Part shown: positions 28,981 through 38,453 of the stretch, in pieces
Layout: every line of letters starts with the position of its first letter
Numbering within the stretch: position 1 is the stretch's first letter
Made by a program: the position numbers and the translations under genes
Notes under the pieces: generated by a model
Database searches by the model: none
What the model was told of the DNA's origin: nothing
What the model saw: the letters and a program-made list of their open reading frames with translations, nothing else
NCBI GenBank assembly: GCA_036339995.1
Contig: JAYYZW010000049.1
Coordinates: 22,607 to 86,606, forward strand
Direction: 5' to 3'
From: JAYYZW01 sp036339995
GTDB lineage: Bacteria; Pseudomonadota; Gammaproteobacteria; Ga0077536
DNA: 64,000 nucleotides

Positions 28981-30252
28981 TCAGCCCGGTTCAAAGGTCG
29001 CGGCGAGTTTGCGCGACACCGCTTGGTTCTTGAGAGTGACGTAGCGCGGCAGGCCGTCATGGTAGGGCGGATAGTCTTCGCCCACGATGAGCGGCGCGAG
29101 GTAACGTCGGCACGGCTCGGTGATTCCGTAACCGTCCTCTGTAATGAATTCCGCTGGCATTTTTTTCTCGACGTTGGCTACCGCCGAGAGCGGGACCTTG
29201 CCGATCTCCCATCGATAAGGCTCATCGGACAATCTGACGATCGTCAGCATAACGGCGTTCTCACCGGCGAGCGACATATCGACCGCCGCGTGACCGAGCG
29301 CGTAAGCTTGCTCGACGTCGGTCCCGGAAGCGATATGCCTCGCGGCACGCTGTAGGTAGTCGGCGACCGCCCAGTGAAACTTGTAACCGAGCGCGTCTTT
29401 GATCAGCTGCGCAATCACGGGCGCCACGCCGCCGAGTTGCGCATGTCCGAAAGCATCTCGCGTCCCCGCTTCGGCCACGAATCGACCCTCGGCATTCTTC
29501 AGCCCTTCGGATACGACGATGGCACAATAACCGTAAGCCTTGACGCATTCGTCGACCCGCCGGATGAAACATGACTCGTCGAAGCTTACTTCGGGGAACA
29601 AGATGAGGTGCGGTGCTTCGCCTGGCGCTGTACTGGCAAGACCACCGGCCGCCGCGATCCAGCCGGCGTGTCGGCCCATGACCTCCAGGACGAAAACCTT
29701 GGTAGAGGTCTTTGCCATGGAGGCGACGTCAAAGCCGGCTTCGCGTATCGAAACGGCGACGTATTTCGCTACCGAGCCGAAACCCGGGCAGGTGTCCGTG
29801 GCGGGTAGATCGTTGTCGACGGTCTTGGGGATGCCGATGCAGATCAGCGGATAGCCGGCTTCACGACTGAACTCGGCCACTTTGTTGCACGTATCTTGCG
29901 AATCACCGCCGCCGTTGTAGAAGAAATAACCAATATCATGCGCTTCGAACACCTGCAGGAGGCGATCGTATTCGGCGCGATGCCCGTCGATGCCCTTGAG
30001 CTTGTAGCGGCACGAACCGAACGCGCCCGAGGGCGTATGGCACAGCGCGGCGATGTCGGCATCTGATTCGGCCGAGGTATCGATGAGATCTTCGGTGAGG
30101 GCTCCGATTATGCCGTTACGACCGGCGTAGACCTTGCTGATGCGCTCGGGGTGTTTACGTGCTGCCTCGATCAAGCCGCAGGCCGAAGCGTTAATGACCG
30201 CGGTGACCCCGCCCGACTGGGCGTAAAACGCGTTTCGTCTCTCCACAGTCAT
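28981..30252 (-). CDS. pfp: Pyrophosphate-dependent 6-phosphofructokinase
   Basis: The enzyme reversibly phosphorylates fructose 6-phosphate using PPi. In the 423-residue protein the phospho-donor motif is GGGDSQDT (114-121), with Asp117 at the position that is Gly in ATP enzymes, and the next motif is PKTVDNDL with Lys143 instead of Gly; both residues are diagnostic of PPi specificity. MGRHAGWIA provides the fructose-phosphate site. It heads a pfp-hppA unit, so PPi made or used by the kinase can be balanced with the proton gradient. In Methylococcus-type enzymes the same protein also acts on sedoheptulose phosphates; that is possible here but not shown. Confidence 0.96.
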   Translation of the reverse strand: MTVERRNAFYAQSGGVTAVINASACGLIEAARKHPERISKVYAGRNGIIGALTEDLIDTSAESDADIAALCHTPSGAFGSCRYKLKGIDGHRAEYDRLLQVFEAHDIGYFFYNGGGDSQDTCNKVAEFSREAGYPLICIGIPKTVDNDLPATDTCPGFGSVAKYVAVSIREAGFDVASMAKTSTKVFVLEVMGRHAGWIAAAGGLASTAPGEAPHLILFPEVSFDESCFIRRVDECVKAYGYCAIVVSEGLKNAEGRFVAEAGTRDAFGHAQLGGVAPVIAQLIKDALGYKFHWAVADYLQRAARHIASGTDVEQAYALGHAAVDMSLAGENAVMLTIVRLSDEPYRWEIGKVPLSAVANVEKKMPAEFITEDGYGITEPCRRYLAPLIVGEDYPPYHDGLPRYVTLKNQAVSRKLAATFEPG

Positions 30253-30555
30253 TTCACAGTTTCAGGCAAAAATAAGCGCTCTATGGGTTTAGCGGCTTCG
30301 TTTTTCAAAAAGCTCGGCGTGTTCAAGCGATTTAATTCAAGGCGATCCTGATTATGTCAGAGTTTCTGGCACCGCATGGAAATCGTCGGGGCAAGGCCTC
30401 GACCAAAGTCGTCAACGCTGTCGGGTGCCGTCCGGCTCGCCCGGCGAGCCGCGATTTAGGCCGCGAAGTTCTGCCTTGAATACCGTAAGGGCGTGGCTTC
30501 GGCAAGACCGGTCCTGTGTTACTGTGTAAGCAATGCAAATGAGCGCAACGGCATC
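30253..30555. other. Divergent intergenic region pfp/bepA
   Basis: About 300 bases separate the divergent pfp and bepA genes and should hold both promoters. I see no protein, RNA gene or repeat, and no promoter match strong enough to place. Confidence 0.4.
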
Positions 30556-32022
30556 ATGAAAATCGGATTCGGTCGCATCTTCATTGCGGCCGTAGGCCTC
30601 ATCTTCGCGCTGTCCGCAGCGGCGCAGGAATTGATTGAACTGCCCGATTTCGGCGACTCGGCGGGTGCGATTATTTCACCTGAACAGGAAAAGAGAATAG
30701 GCGAGGATTTCATGCGTCAGATTCGCCGATTCGCGCCTCTCATGACCGATGAAGAAGTCGAGGATTACATCCAGGAACTCGGCGAGAGCATGAGCAAACT
30801 GACCGATTATTATGGCGATTTCACCTTTCTCGTCATCGATAGCCCCGCGATCAACGCTTTCGCAGTACCCGGAGGCCTCGTAGCGTTTTATTCAGGCCTG
30901 ATCCTCGAAACGCAAAGCGAGGCGGAACTCGCGTCTGTCATTGCACACGAAATATCCCACGTCACGCAACGTCACGCCGCGCGCATGATCGAGGAAGCAT
31001 CGCAGATGAACATCCCCATGATCGCGGCCATGATAGGCGCGATAGCTCTGGCGGCAGTAAATCCCGAAGCCGGCTCAGCGGCCTTGATCGCGACGCAGGC
31101 AGCGGCGCAGCAGCACCAGTTAAATTTCACCCGCGCGAACGAAAAAGAGGCGGACAATATCGGGATCAGGCTCATGAGCCAGGCCGGATACGATTCCCAG
31201 AAAATGGCGGTGTTCTTCGAACGCATGCAGCGCGCGAGCCGCTACACGGATCCGAAACAGATTCCGGAATACCTGCGGTCGCATCCGATCACGGTCAATC
31301 GCATCGCTGAAGCCAGAAGTCGAGCCGAGCGCGTCAAGCCCGCGGTCATACGCGAAGACAGCTATAAGTATTACCTCGTCAAGACCAAGCTCCAGGTGGG
31401 CTCCGCGCGCGACCCGGTCCAAGCCCGCCATTTCTTTCAAGCAAAGCTACGAAATGGCGAGTATCGCTATGAAGAGGTCGCGCGCTACGGTTACGCACTG
31501 GCGCTGATTGAGACCGGCGAATTCGAGAAAGCCCGCATCGAACTCCTGAAACTCATGGCGGACTATCCCACCTTGGTACCGTTTCGTATTGCGGCGAGCC
31601 AACTCGAACAGAAAGCGAACGATTTCGATGCGTCGCTGCTGCATTACAAGAAGGCATACGAACTCGAACCCGACAACCGGGCCTCAATCTACGGTTACGT
31701 CAACGCCTTGATCCTGGTGGACCGGCCCGACCAAGCTAAGGCCCTGTTGAGCGAATACGGGCTAGCAGACCGGCGCGACCCGAAATTCTATAAATACCTC
31801 GCGGAGGCCGAGACAAAACTTGGCGAGAAGGCCAACTCACATCATTCGCTGGCCGAATACTATCTGAGCGTGGGAGAGTTTCCGCACGCTGCCGAGCAGT
31901 TGCGCATTGCACGGGCGACGCCCGGGCTGACGAATTACCAGCGCCAGAAGATCGTCGCGCGCCTCGAAGAAGTCCAAGACACCATTCAGAAAATTGAAAA
32001 AGACAGCCGCGGCCGCCGCTAG
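30556..32022 (+). CDS. bepA: Periplasmic M48 metalloprotease with TPR domain (BepA-like)
   Basis: BepA is a periplasmic chaperone-protease that supervises LptD assembly and BAM. The 488-residue protein starts with a signal peptide (GRIFIAAVGLIFALSAAAQ). The M48 zinc site HEISHVTQRH (131-140) is intact, with the third ligand in NEKEADNIGIRLM, and TPR repeats follow from about residue 290 to the end. ATG 30556 (MKIGFGRIF) is preferred to the longer frame at 30493 because it places the signal peptide at the N-terminus. Function as BepA rather than another M48-TPR protein is likely but inferred. Confidence 0.92.
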   Translation: MKIGFGRIFIAAVGLIFALSAAAQELIELPDFGDSAGAIISPEQEKRIGEDFMRQIRRFAPLMTDEEVEDYIQELGESMSKLTDYYGDFTFLVIDSPAINAFAVPGGLVAFYSGLILETQSEAELASVIAHEISHVTQRHAARMIEEASQMNIPMIAAMIGAIALAAVNPEAGSAALIATQAAAQQHQLNFTRANEKEADNIGIRLMSQAGYDSQKMAVFFERMQRASRYTDPKQIPEYLRSHPITVNRIAEARSRAERVKPAVIREDSYKYYLVKTKLQVGSARDPVQARHFFQAKLRNGEYRYEEVARYGYALALIETGEFEKARIELLKLMADYPTLVPFRIAASQLEQKANDFDASLLHYKKAYELEPDNRASIYGYVNALILVDRPDQAKALLSEYGLADRRDPKFYKYLAEAETKLGEKANSHHSLAEYYLSVGEFPHAAEQLRIARATPGLTNYQRQKIVARLEEVQDTIQKIEKDSRGRR

Positions 32023-32559
32023 ATCGATTCACGCACCGTGGCCCGTTGTACGAGTGTTCGGAAATGGAGGCCCGCGATCCCGGAGTGCCGCGGAATTCTA
32101 CGGAACTAGCCGCCGCCGCGATCGCGCCACGCTATCGGTATCTGAATCCGGAAACATGTTACCGGCACGCGGCGGCTGCTGCGCGAGCGGATGCTCATGC
32201 CGCCGCTCGGCGGCGTTCAATCATTACCCGCCTATTGGCCGTGCCGGGGCAGCCTGGGTACCCTGCACCGGCGTTTCGGCGGGTGTAGGGAACTGGTAGC
32301 TGCGGAACCCTACGCGGCGCAAAGCCACAGACTGCGGGCACTTGAGTATTTTCTGGCCGTGATGAGGGCCGGTCGTCCCATCACCGGGCCGAGCACACCG
32401 CGCTGACGATCGCCATCTTCCGACCATTAAATTGTGTTAAATCTGCGTTCACCGTGGAGCATTTAACAGTTTTCCCCCCTATCTTCGATATATTGGCGTC
32501 CAACGTATAACAGCCGTCCAAGAAGAATCTCAAAAAGGCCTTGATCACGGACTAATAAA
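32023..32559. other. 537-bp region without a recognisable gene
   Basis: GC-rich at first and then AT-rich from about 32425. Short open frames (for example 32046-32288, 80 codons) have no family resemblance and an Ala/Arg-rich composition. The AT-rich end (32425-32559) could carry the promoter of the following small membrane gene. It may be decayed coding sequence. Confidence 0.45.
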
Positions 32560-32862
32560 TTGAAGAATCGGAGCTGGATCTGCTATTCACTCGACTACCT
32601 CGGCGCGATCGCACTCCTAGGCGCCGGCTTCGCGTTGATCGGCGCACTTTGGTTTGCGGCCTCCGTACCTGAGCCGCTTCTGTTGGTCGCGTTTAAATAC
32701 TGCCTGATTGGCGCCGCCAGCGCCTTCATCATGGCGCGGCTTTACGAAATCACCGATGTGATGCGCAGTTCGGGCTCTGCGCGGGCGGATGATTTACCCG
32801 CCCCTGACACGCAAAACGTCGAGCATTTGCCGCAACCGGAACGCTTCTCTCGCGCCGCTTGA
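32560..32862 (+). CDS. Small two-helix membrane protein, hypothetical
   Basis: A 100-residue frame with two predicted transmembrane helices: YLGAIALLGAGFALIGALWF and LLLVAFKYCLIGAASAFIMA, followed by a hydrophilic tail (SGSARADDLPAPDTQNVEHL). I do not recognise the family. The start codon is TTG at 32560, with no clear ribosome-binding site, so start and reality are both uncertain, but helix spacing and composition are unlike a random frame. It is isolated between two non-coding stretches. Confidence 0.5.
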   Translation: MKNRSWICYSLDYLGAIALLGAGFALIGALWFAASVPEPLLLVAFKYCLIGAASAFIMARLYEITDVMRSSGSARADDLPAPDTQNVEHLPQPERFSRAA

Positions 32863-33086
32863 TCGCCTGATCGCCCGAATCCGCACTTCGCGCGCCACCT
32901 AACGCGGCGGCGGTGCACACCTGTCTATATTGATCGCTTTGGTTATTATGAGCCGTTCTGCGGTCCCGCGGCGGCGGTCGATCTGGCGAATCAACAATTT
33001 TCCATACCCCGAAGATTCCGCCCGGCGACGTTATCGAACTCGACAGCCGTCCGTCGCGCAACAGCTGGACTATACAAGGTGGGCGT

Positions 33087-34112
33087 ATGCGATTCGGTTT
33101 AATGTACAGTTTCATTACCCCGCGCGACGGCTCGATGACGCACCTGGAAACCTTTCGGGAACTCGAACGCCTGCTGCCGCTCGCCGAATCGCTCGGATTC
33201 GACTCTTTCCAAACGACCGAGCATCACTTTCAGGACAATGGCTGGGCGCCGAGCCCTTTGATCGTCCTAGCGCAAGCTGCGGGCCTTACCCGGCGCATGC
33301 GCCTGGTCAGCAACATACTCATTTTGCCGCTCTATGATCCGCTACGGCTGGTCGAGGACGTGATCACCCTCGATAATCTGTCGAACGGGCGTTTGACGCT
33401 TGGCGTGTCACCGGGATACGTGTCGGAGGAGTTCACGGCCTACGAGGTGCCGCATGACGAGCGATTCGCCCGCGCCGAAGAAATCCTCGACATCCTCGAA
33501 GCATCTTGGGCCAACGAAATCGTAGAATACCGCGGTCGTTTCTACACGATGCCGCCGACGCGCGTTGTACCGCGCCCGGTGCAGAATCCGATCCCCCTCT
33601 GGTACGGCGTTTCCGGCCCCAAGCTGCTCAAGCGCGCGGCGCGGCGCAAATGTCCCGTCACCGCATCGCCCCGTCACACCAACGAAGAACTAAAGGCACA
33701 CTATGCCCGCTACGACGCGGCCGCCGCCGAAATCGGTTTCGCGACGCGTGAACGGCCGATCATCCGCGAACTCTTCGTGGCCCCGAGCTTGACAGAGGCA
33801 GAAGACCTGGCCGGTCCCGCCATCGAGGAGTTGTTCGGACTCTATGGCCGTAAATCGGGCGAAGGGGAGCGAGAGTTGCGCAACGATCAGGGCGAGATCG
33901 TGAGATCTGAAAACGAAGTCGACTTCCGCAGTTTCGCGTCCCGCTACATCATCGGCGATCCGGCCATGGTGACCGCAAGCATCCGTCAGCTTCGAGACGA
34001 GCTCGCGCCGACGGAGGTCATATGCCGCATGCAGCTACCGGGGATCCCGACCTCGATGTTCGAGCGCTCCTTGCGCTTGTTTGGCGAGCAGGTGATCCCG
34101 GCTTTTCGTTGA
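33087..34112 (+). CDS. LLM-class (luciferase-like) flavin-dependent oxidoreductase
   Basis: The 341-residue protein is a TIM barrel of the bacterial luciferase-like monooxygenase family. MRFGLMYSF, AESLGFDSFQTTEHHF, SNILILPLYDPLRLVEDV, LSNGRLTLGVSPGYVSEEF and the substrate-side PIPLWYGVSGP segment match. It probably uses reduced FMN or F420-type flavin to oxidise an unknown organic substrate. The C-terminus (IICRMQLPG-like VICRMQLPGI) is complete. No flavin reductase gene adjoins. Its stop touches the IS remnant on the opposite strand. The 224 bases upstream contain no gene I recognise. Confidence 0.88.
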   Translation: MRFGLMYSFITPRDGSMTHLETFRELERLLPLAESLGFDSFQTTEHHFQDNGWAPSPLIVLAQAAGLTRRMRLVSNILILPLYDPLRLVEDVITLDNLSNGRLTLGVSPGYVSEEFTAYEVPHDERFARAEEILDILEASWANEIVEYRGRFYTMPPTRVVPRPVQNPIPLWYGVSGPKLLKRAARRKCPVTASPRHTNEELKAHYARYDAAAAEIGFATRERPIIRELFVAPSLTEAEDLAGPAIEELFGLYGRKSGEGERELRNDQGEIVRSENEVDFRSFASRYIIGDPAMVTASIRQLRDELAPTEVICRMQLPGIPTSMFERSLRLFGEQVIPAFR

Positions 34113-34230
34113 TACCGGCTTTATCGCAAGCCAGGATCTCCTCCCCACTGAAGTAGCCTCGATCAGTCACGACCGTGAGCTTCTCCTTACCCAGCGCCGC
34201 CTTGGCCTGAGCAGCCATGTTCGCCGACTG
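34111..34230 (-). pseudogene. Fragment of an IS1182-type transposase
   Basis: The minus-strand translation contains MAAQAKAALGKEKLTVVTD directly followed by RGYFSGEEILACDKAGI, which resembles the DDE core of IS1182-family transposases (VVADRGYF..EEILACE.AGI). Only about 40 codons remain, with no inverted repeats or other domains. It abuts the stop of the LLM oxidoreductase and lies about 160 bases from tRNA-Lys. Confidence 0.6.
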
Positions 34231-34391
34231 CCAACCAAGGGTAGGATTTTTGTGTTTATCGAAGCGAGTCAGGAAGTCTGCGCAGGTATGTGTCGTGAAA
34301 TTGGTTTTAACGCATGAAATTGTATATGCCACTAAATAACAATGGCGGCTAACGGACTCACGTGGAAAATACGATAAGTTATTGAATTAGT

Positions 34392-34467
34392 TGGTGGGCC
34401 GTGTAGGAATCGAACCTACGACCATCGGATTAAAAGTCCGGTGCTCTACCAACTGAGCTAACGGCCC
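34392..34467 (-). tRNA. tRNA-Lys (anticodon UUU)
   Basis: The 76-nt minus-strand sequence folds as a tRNA: acceptor GGGCCGT pairs with ACGGCCC, the D-loop contains AGCTCAGTTGGTAGAGC, the anticodon loop is CTTTTAA with anticodon TTT, and the T-arm is GTAGGTTCGAATCCTAC. The 3' CCA is encoded. It is a single tRNA gene. Confidence 0.97.
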
Positions 34468-34613
34468 TGAAATAATGCGGTAGCGGCCCTTGATGGCGCG
34501 AAGTTCGGGACTTTGATAGGGCCCCGGCCGGTCGTTCGCGCCGGCCCGAGCAGGGCTTGGACTTGGCCTCTTACGCCGACCGCCGCTCAGCCACGCCGAT
34601 TCGGGCCGCGATC

Positions 34614-34766
34614 CTAACGAATCCTTCCTACCAAGTACACGGCGCTCGAATTGTCGACCGCCAGGATACCGGGTAGTTTGACAAGAGCGCCGTAGATGCC
34701 GGGATTCAGCTCTGCGAGCGCACCCTGATCGAGTGAATTACTTGATATTTGAATATATATCTCCAT
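34614..34766 (-). CDS. Short hypothetical protein
   Basis: A 50-residue frame (MEIYIQISSNSLDQGALAEL start) ends in VKLPGILAVDNSSAVYLVGR. It is not recognised; the LPGILAVDN segment loosely resembles small ferredoxin-like or BON-like units. It is divergent from fmdB with 33 bases between starts. It could be a decayed gene end or chance. Confidence 0.3.
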   Translation of the reverse strand: MEIYIQISSNSLDQGALAELNPGIYGALVKLPGILAVDNSSAVYLVGRIR

Positions 34767-34799
34767 GATCTCTCGCTCTCCGGATTCAGAGAACCCTTG

Positions 34800-35132
34800 A
34801 TGCCGATTTATGAATACCAGTGTCAGGAATGCGGCCACAAGCTCGAAGCCATGCAGCGGATCACCGAAGATCCGCTCAAGACCTGCCCATCGTGCTCCAA
34901 AGACCGTCTAAAAAAGTTGATGTCGAAAGTTGCATTCCAGCTCAAGGGGACGGGCTGGTACGAAACCGATTTCAAGAACAAGGGAAAACCCGAGGCCAAA
35001 AAGGAAGGCGGCGCCGATAAAGAGGGCGCCAAGGAATCCAAGAGCGAAACGAAGAAAGACGCGTCTCCGGATACCAAAAAATCTGATGGCGACGCGTTGG
35101 GCAAGGCCTCCAGCTCGACGGCGGGTGACTGA
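34800..35132 (+). CDS. FmdB-family zinc-ribbon protein
   Basis: The 110-residue protein begins MPIYEYQCQECGHKLEAMQR with a zinc ribbon formed by CQECG and CPSCS, the FmdB-type regulatory-protein motif, then a Lys/Glu/Ala-rich disordered tail. Its function is unsettled; the family is commonly found upstream of aspS. The intervening DUF502 membrane-protein gene seen in many relatives is absent. ATG 34800 is chosen over 34749, which adds 17 non-family residues. Confidence 0.88.
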   Translation: MPIYEYQCQECGHKLEAMQRITEDPLKTCPSCSKDRLKKLMSKVAFQLKGTGWYETDFKNKGKPEAKKEGGADKEGAKESKSETKKDASPDTKKSDGDALGKASSSTAGD

Positions 35133-35272
35133 GCACCGGCTTATTTGGCGAAAGCGCGCCGGTATCCACTCCTTTTACCCAAAGCGCGGGTTTCCCGCCC
35201 GATTGCGGGCCTTCGCGGCAGTCCGTATCATGCCGCCCTTCCCGCGTCAGCGGCGGTCCTGACCCGATTTCG

Positions 35273-37051
35273 ATGAGAACTCATTATTGCGGTGAACTCG
35301 ACGAGCACCTGGTCGATCAGGGGCTGACGTTGTGCGGATGGGTCCATCGCCGGCGGGACCACGGCGGCGTCATCTTCATCGATCTGCGCGACCGGGAAGG
35401 CGTTGCTCAAATCGTGATTGACCCCGATACCCCGGAGAGTTTCGCGATCGCCGAGCAGGTCCGAGGTGAGTTCGTACTCAGGGCGACGGGGCGGGTTCGT
35501 TTTCGTCCGGAGGGCACGGAAAATCCCGAGATGGCGACCGGCAAGGTCGAAGTATTGATCAAGGATCTCGAAATCCTCAACGAATCGCGTACGCCGCCCT
35601 TTCAGTTGGACGACCGGCAAGTCCACGACGATACGCGCCTCAAGTACCGGTACATCGACTTGAGAACGGACCGCATGCGAGAGAATCTGCGCTTGCGCGC
35701 AAGGGTCGCGCGCGAGCTTCGCCGTTTTCTCGACGACGCTGGATTTCTCGAGATCGAAACGCCGATGCTGACCAAGGCGACTCCGGAAGGCGCCCGGGAT
35801 TACCTCGTCCCCAGCCGTACGCACCAGGGGCGTTTCTTTGCGCTCCCCCAGTCGCCGCAGCTGTTCAAGCAATTACTGATGATGTCCGGCATGGATCGTT
35901 ACTATCAGATCGTGCGCTGTTTCCGCGATGAGGATCTGCGTGCCGACCGGCAACCGGAATTCACCCAACTCGACGTCGAGATGTCCTTCGTCGACGAAAC
36001 CGTGATCACGAAACTCATGGAAGCATTGATCCGGGCTTTGTTCAAAAACGTTGCGGATATTGACCTACCCATGCCTTTTCCCCGGCTTAGCTTCGCCGAG
36101 GCGTTGCTGCGTTTCGGAACCGATCGACCGGACCTTCGTAATCCCCTCGAACTCGTCGAGGTAGGCGATCTCATGGAAGACGTTGAGTTCAAGGTATTTG
36201 CCTCCCCGGCGCGGGACACCCAAGGCCGTGTCGCGGCGCTGCGCGCCCCCGGCGGCGGTAAGCTGACGCGCAAACAAATCGACGGCTACACCGAATTCAT
36301 CAGTATCTACGGCGCCAAGGGCCTCGCTTACATCAAAATCAACGAACGTGCCGCGGGCAAAGACGGATTGCAGTCGCCGATCTTAAAATTTCTGCCGGAT
36401 GAAGTCGTCGCGGACATTCTCTCCCGTACGGAGGCCGAGGACGGGGATCTCGTATTCTTCGGTGCGGACAAAGCACGCGTGGTCAATGACGCGCTCGCAG
36501 CACTGCGCGACAAGCTAGCAGAAGATCTAGGCCTCATAAAAGACGGATGGGCGCCGTTGTGGGTTACGGATTTTCCGATGTTCGCTTGGAATGGAGAGGA
36601 ATCGCGCTGGGATCCCTTGCACCACCCGTTTACCGCTCCGGCCGCGCCCGAAACGTTCCGGCAGGCGCCGGGGGAAGCTCTTTCGCGTGCGTACGACATG
36701 GTGCTCAACGGCTCGGAGATCGGCGGCGGTTCGATCCGTATCCATCACCGAGAAACCCAGCGCGAGATCTTCCAATTACTCGGCCTGGGCGGGGCGGAAG
36801 CGGAAGAGAAATTCGGTTTTCTGCTCGAAGCCCTGCAATACGGCTGTCCGCCGCACGGCGGGATCGCATTCGGACTCGACCGCCTCGTCATGCTCCTGGC
36901 AGGAGAACGCTCGATTCGCGATGTCATTGCGTTTCCGAAGACGCAAACGGCGAACTGCCCGTTGACTTCAGCGCCGAGTGAAGTAAGTGAGCGCCAACTA
37001 CGAGAGCTATCCATCAGGCTGAGAAAAACCACATCCGCCAAACCGGATTGA
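35273..37051 (+). CDS. aspS: Aspartyl-tRNA synthetase, probably non-discriminating (Asp/Asn)
   Basis: A class IIb synthetase of 592 residues with an OB-fold anticodon domain, the class II motif 2 region FRDEDLRADRQPEFTQLDVE, the bacterial GAD insertion, and motif 3 GIAFGLDRLVML. The anticodon domain has RRRDHGG with His30 (Leu in E. coli) and Gly81 in RPEGTENP, the same pair as in the Pseudomonas enzyme that also charges tRNA-Asn. It is therefore likely to supply GatCAB with Asp-tRNA-Asn. It begins the conserved aspS-yebC-ruv run, although nadA now intervenes. Confidence 0.96.
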   Translation: MRTHYCGELDEHLVDQGLTLCGWVHRRRDHGGVIFIDLRDREGVAQIVIDPDTPESFAIAEQVRGEFVLRATGRVRFRPEGTENPEMATGKVEVLIKDLEILNESRTPPFQLDDRQVHDDTRLKYRYIDLRTDRMRENLRLRARVARELRRFLDDAGFLEIETPMLTKATPEGARDYLVPSRTHQGRFFALPQSPQLFKQLLMMSGMDRYYQIVRCFRDEDLRADRQPEFTQLDVEMSFVDETVITKLMEALIRALFKNVADIDLPMPFPRLSFAEALLRFGTDRPDLRNPLELVEVGDLMEDVEFKVFASPARDTQGRVAALRAPGGGKLTRKQIDGYTEFISIYGAKGLAYIKINERAAGKDGLQSPILKFLPDEVVADILSRTEAEDGDLVFFGADKARVVNDALAALRDKLAEDLGLIKDGWAPLWVTDFPMFAWNGEESRWDPLHHPFTAPAAPETFRQAPGEALSRAYDMVLNGSEIGGGSIRIHHRETQREIFQLLGLGGAEAEEKFGFLLEALQYGCPPHGGIAFGLDRLVMLLAGERSIRDVIAFPKTQTANCPLTSAPSEVSERQLRELSIRLRKTTSAKPD

Positions 37052-37110
37052 GCTGCCGGGACCGCCGTCACGGCAAAGCCCTTGTAATTGCCAGTTCAAG
37101 CGGCCATATA

Positions 37111-37252
37111 TTAAATGTCCATCCATAAACGTCATTATTTATTTCGCAAAGGAGCAACGACACCGAGAAAGCGATCCATATGATTTTAATAACAATCACT
37201 TATCGCTTTGCGTCTTGGCGAAAGTTAATCTGTGCAGTTGGACACTATTTAA
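37111..37252 (-). repeat. About 142-bp family B repeat upstream of nadA
   Basis: AT-rich element bounded by TTAAATGTCCATCC on the left and TTGGACACTATTTA on the right, forming short inverted ends. The left half is the inverse of the sequence at 1-40 (CATCCATAAACGTCATTATTT) and the right end shares TGGACACTATT with it. It lies between aspS and nadA, 25 bases before the nadA ATG, so nadA transcripts probably start within or beside it. No coding sequence is inside, so it is a miniature-type element. Confidence 0.65.
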
Positions 37253-37276
37253 AACTTATTTCAAAACAATTCGCGC

Positions 37277-38356
37277 ATGCGCAGTGATTCCATCGAATAC
37301 CTTGGCACGAGCCCGGTCAGGCTGACGCAGGTCCCGCCCGTCATCCGGGAGCGTCTCGAAGCGGGCGAACGTGATGTCATCATCAACGAGATCAAGCGGC
37401 TGCTCGAGCTCGAAGACGCAGTGATCGTCGCACATTACTACACCGATCCTGAAATACAGGCGCTGGCGGACGATACTGGCGGCCACGTCTCCGATTCCCT
37501 CGATATGGCGCGCTTCGGCAATCAGCATGCGGCGCACAGCTTGATCGTCGCCGGTGTTCGGTTCATGGGTGAGACCGCGAAGATCCTGAATCCGGAAAAG
37601 CGGGTTCTGATGCCCGATCTCGAGGCCAACTGTTCGCTCGACCTCGGTTGCCCCGCCGATGCCTTCGATGCCTTCTGCGAACAACACCCCGATCGCACCA
37701 TTGTCGTGTACGCCAATACCAGTGCCGCGATAAAGGCGCGGGCCGACTGGATGGTTACCTCGGGCATCGCGCTCGATGTCGTGCGACATCTTGCTGCCAA
37801 GGGCGAAAAAATACTCTGGGCGCCCGACCGTTTCCTCGGCGACTACATCCGTACGCAAACGGGCGCCGATATGCTCCTGTGGAACGGGTCATGCATCGTT
37901 CACGAAGAATTCAAGGGCCACGAACTCGAGGTCCTGCGCAGTGAACATCCGCGCGCACGTGTTCTCGTTCATCCGGAGTCACCACCCTCGGTGATTGAAC
38001 AGGCCGATTACGTAGGATCGACTTCTGGGTTGATCAACGAGGTGCGGTCGTCCACGGCGCCCGAGTTCATCGTCGCCACTGACAAGGGAATTTTCTACAA
38101 GATGCAACAGGCGGCTCCGGATAAGCACTTGATCGATGCGCCGACCGCCGGCGTTGGGGCGACCTGCCGCAGCTGTGCAGAATGTCCGTGGATGGCGATG
38201 AATGGACTTACCAAGCTTCGCGACGTGCTGGCGAGGGGCGCGAACGAAATCACGGTGCCCGACGAAATCGCGGATCGCGCGCGTCGCCCTATAAAGCGCC
38301 TGCTGGATTTTGCAGAATCGCGAAAACGGCTGGTGTACGGCAATAACGACGCCTGA
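37277..38356 (+). CDS. nadA: Quinolinate synthase A
   Basis: NadA condenses iminoaspartate with dihydroxyacetone phosphate to quinolinate, using a [4Fe-4S] cluster. The 359-residue protein has VIVAHYYTDPEIQALAD, and the three cluster cysteines lie in LEANCSLDLGC (Cys119), WNGSCIVHEEF and TCRSCAECPWMAMN. The family segment HPESPPSVIEQADYVGSTSGLI is present. It interrupts the usual aspS-yebC adjacency; with the repeat just upstream this looks like an insertion. NadB and NadC are not in the window. Confidence 0.97.
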   Translation: MRSDSIEYLGTSPVRLTQVPPVIRERLEAGERDVIINEIKRLLELEDAVIVAHYYTDPEIQALADDTGGHVSDSLDMARFGNQHAAHSLIVAGVRFMGETAKILNPEKRVLMPDLEANCSLDLGCPADAFDAFCEQHPDRTIVVYANTSAAIKARADWMVTSGIALDVVRHLAAKGEKILWAPDRFLGDYIRTQTGADMLLWNGSCIVHEEFKGHELEVLRSEHPRARVLVHPESPPSVIEQADYVGSTSGLINEVRSSTAPEFIVATDKGIFYKMQQAAPDKHLIDAPTAGVGATCRSCAECPWMAMNGLTKLRDVLARGANEITVPDEIADRARRPIKRLLDFAESRKRLVYGNNDA

Positions 38357-38453
38357 GATTCCGCCCCGCCGCGGCCCGACGCTGCAAGTCGCCCTCCGAT
38401 TTGCGACAATAGTCCCCGGTTTATTGATCGAACTGGATACCCAAGACCCGTCT

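Noticed and set aside
32224..32427. LysR-like fragment (LRALEYFLAV in the plus strand)
   Set aside because: Only about ten residues look similar, no helix-turn-helix and an immediate stop; treated as chance.
32940..33086. In-frame extension upstream of the LLM oxidoreductase
   Set aside because: The frame stays open for some codons before ATG 33087 but lacks a start and family support; ATG 33087 gives the standard MRFGL beginning.
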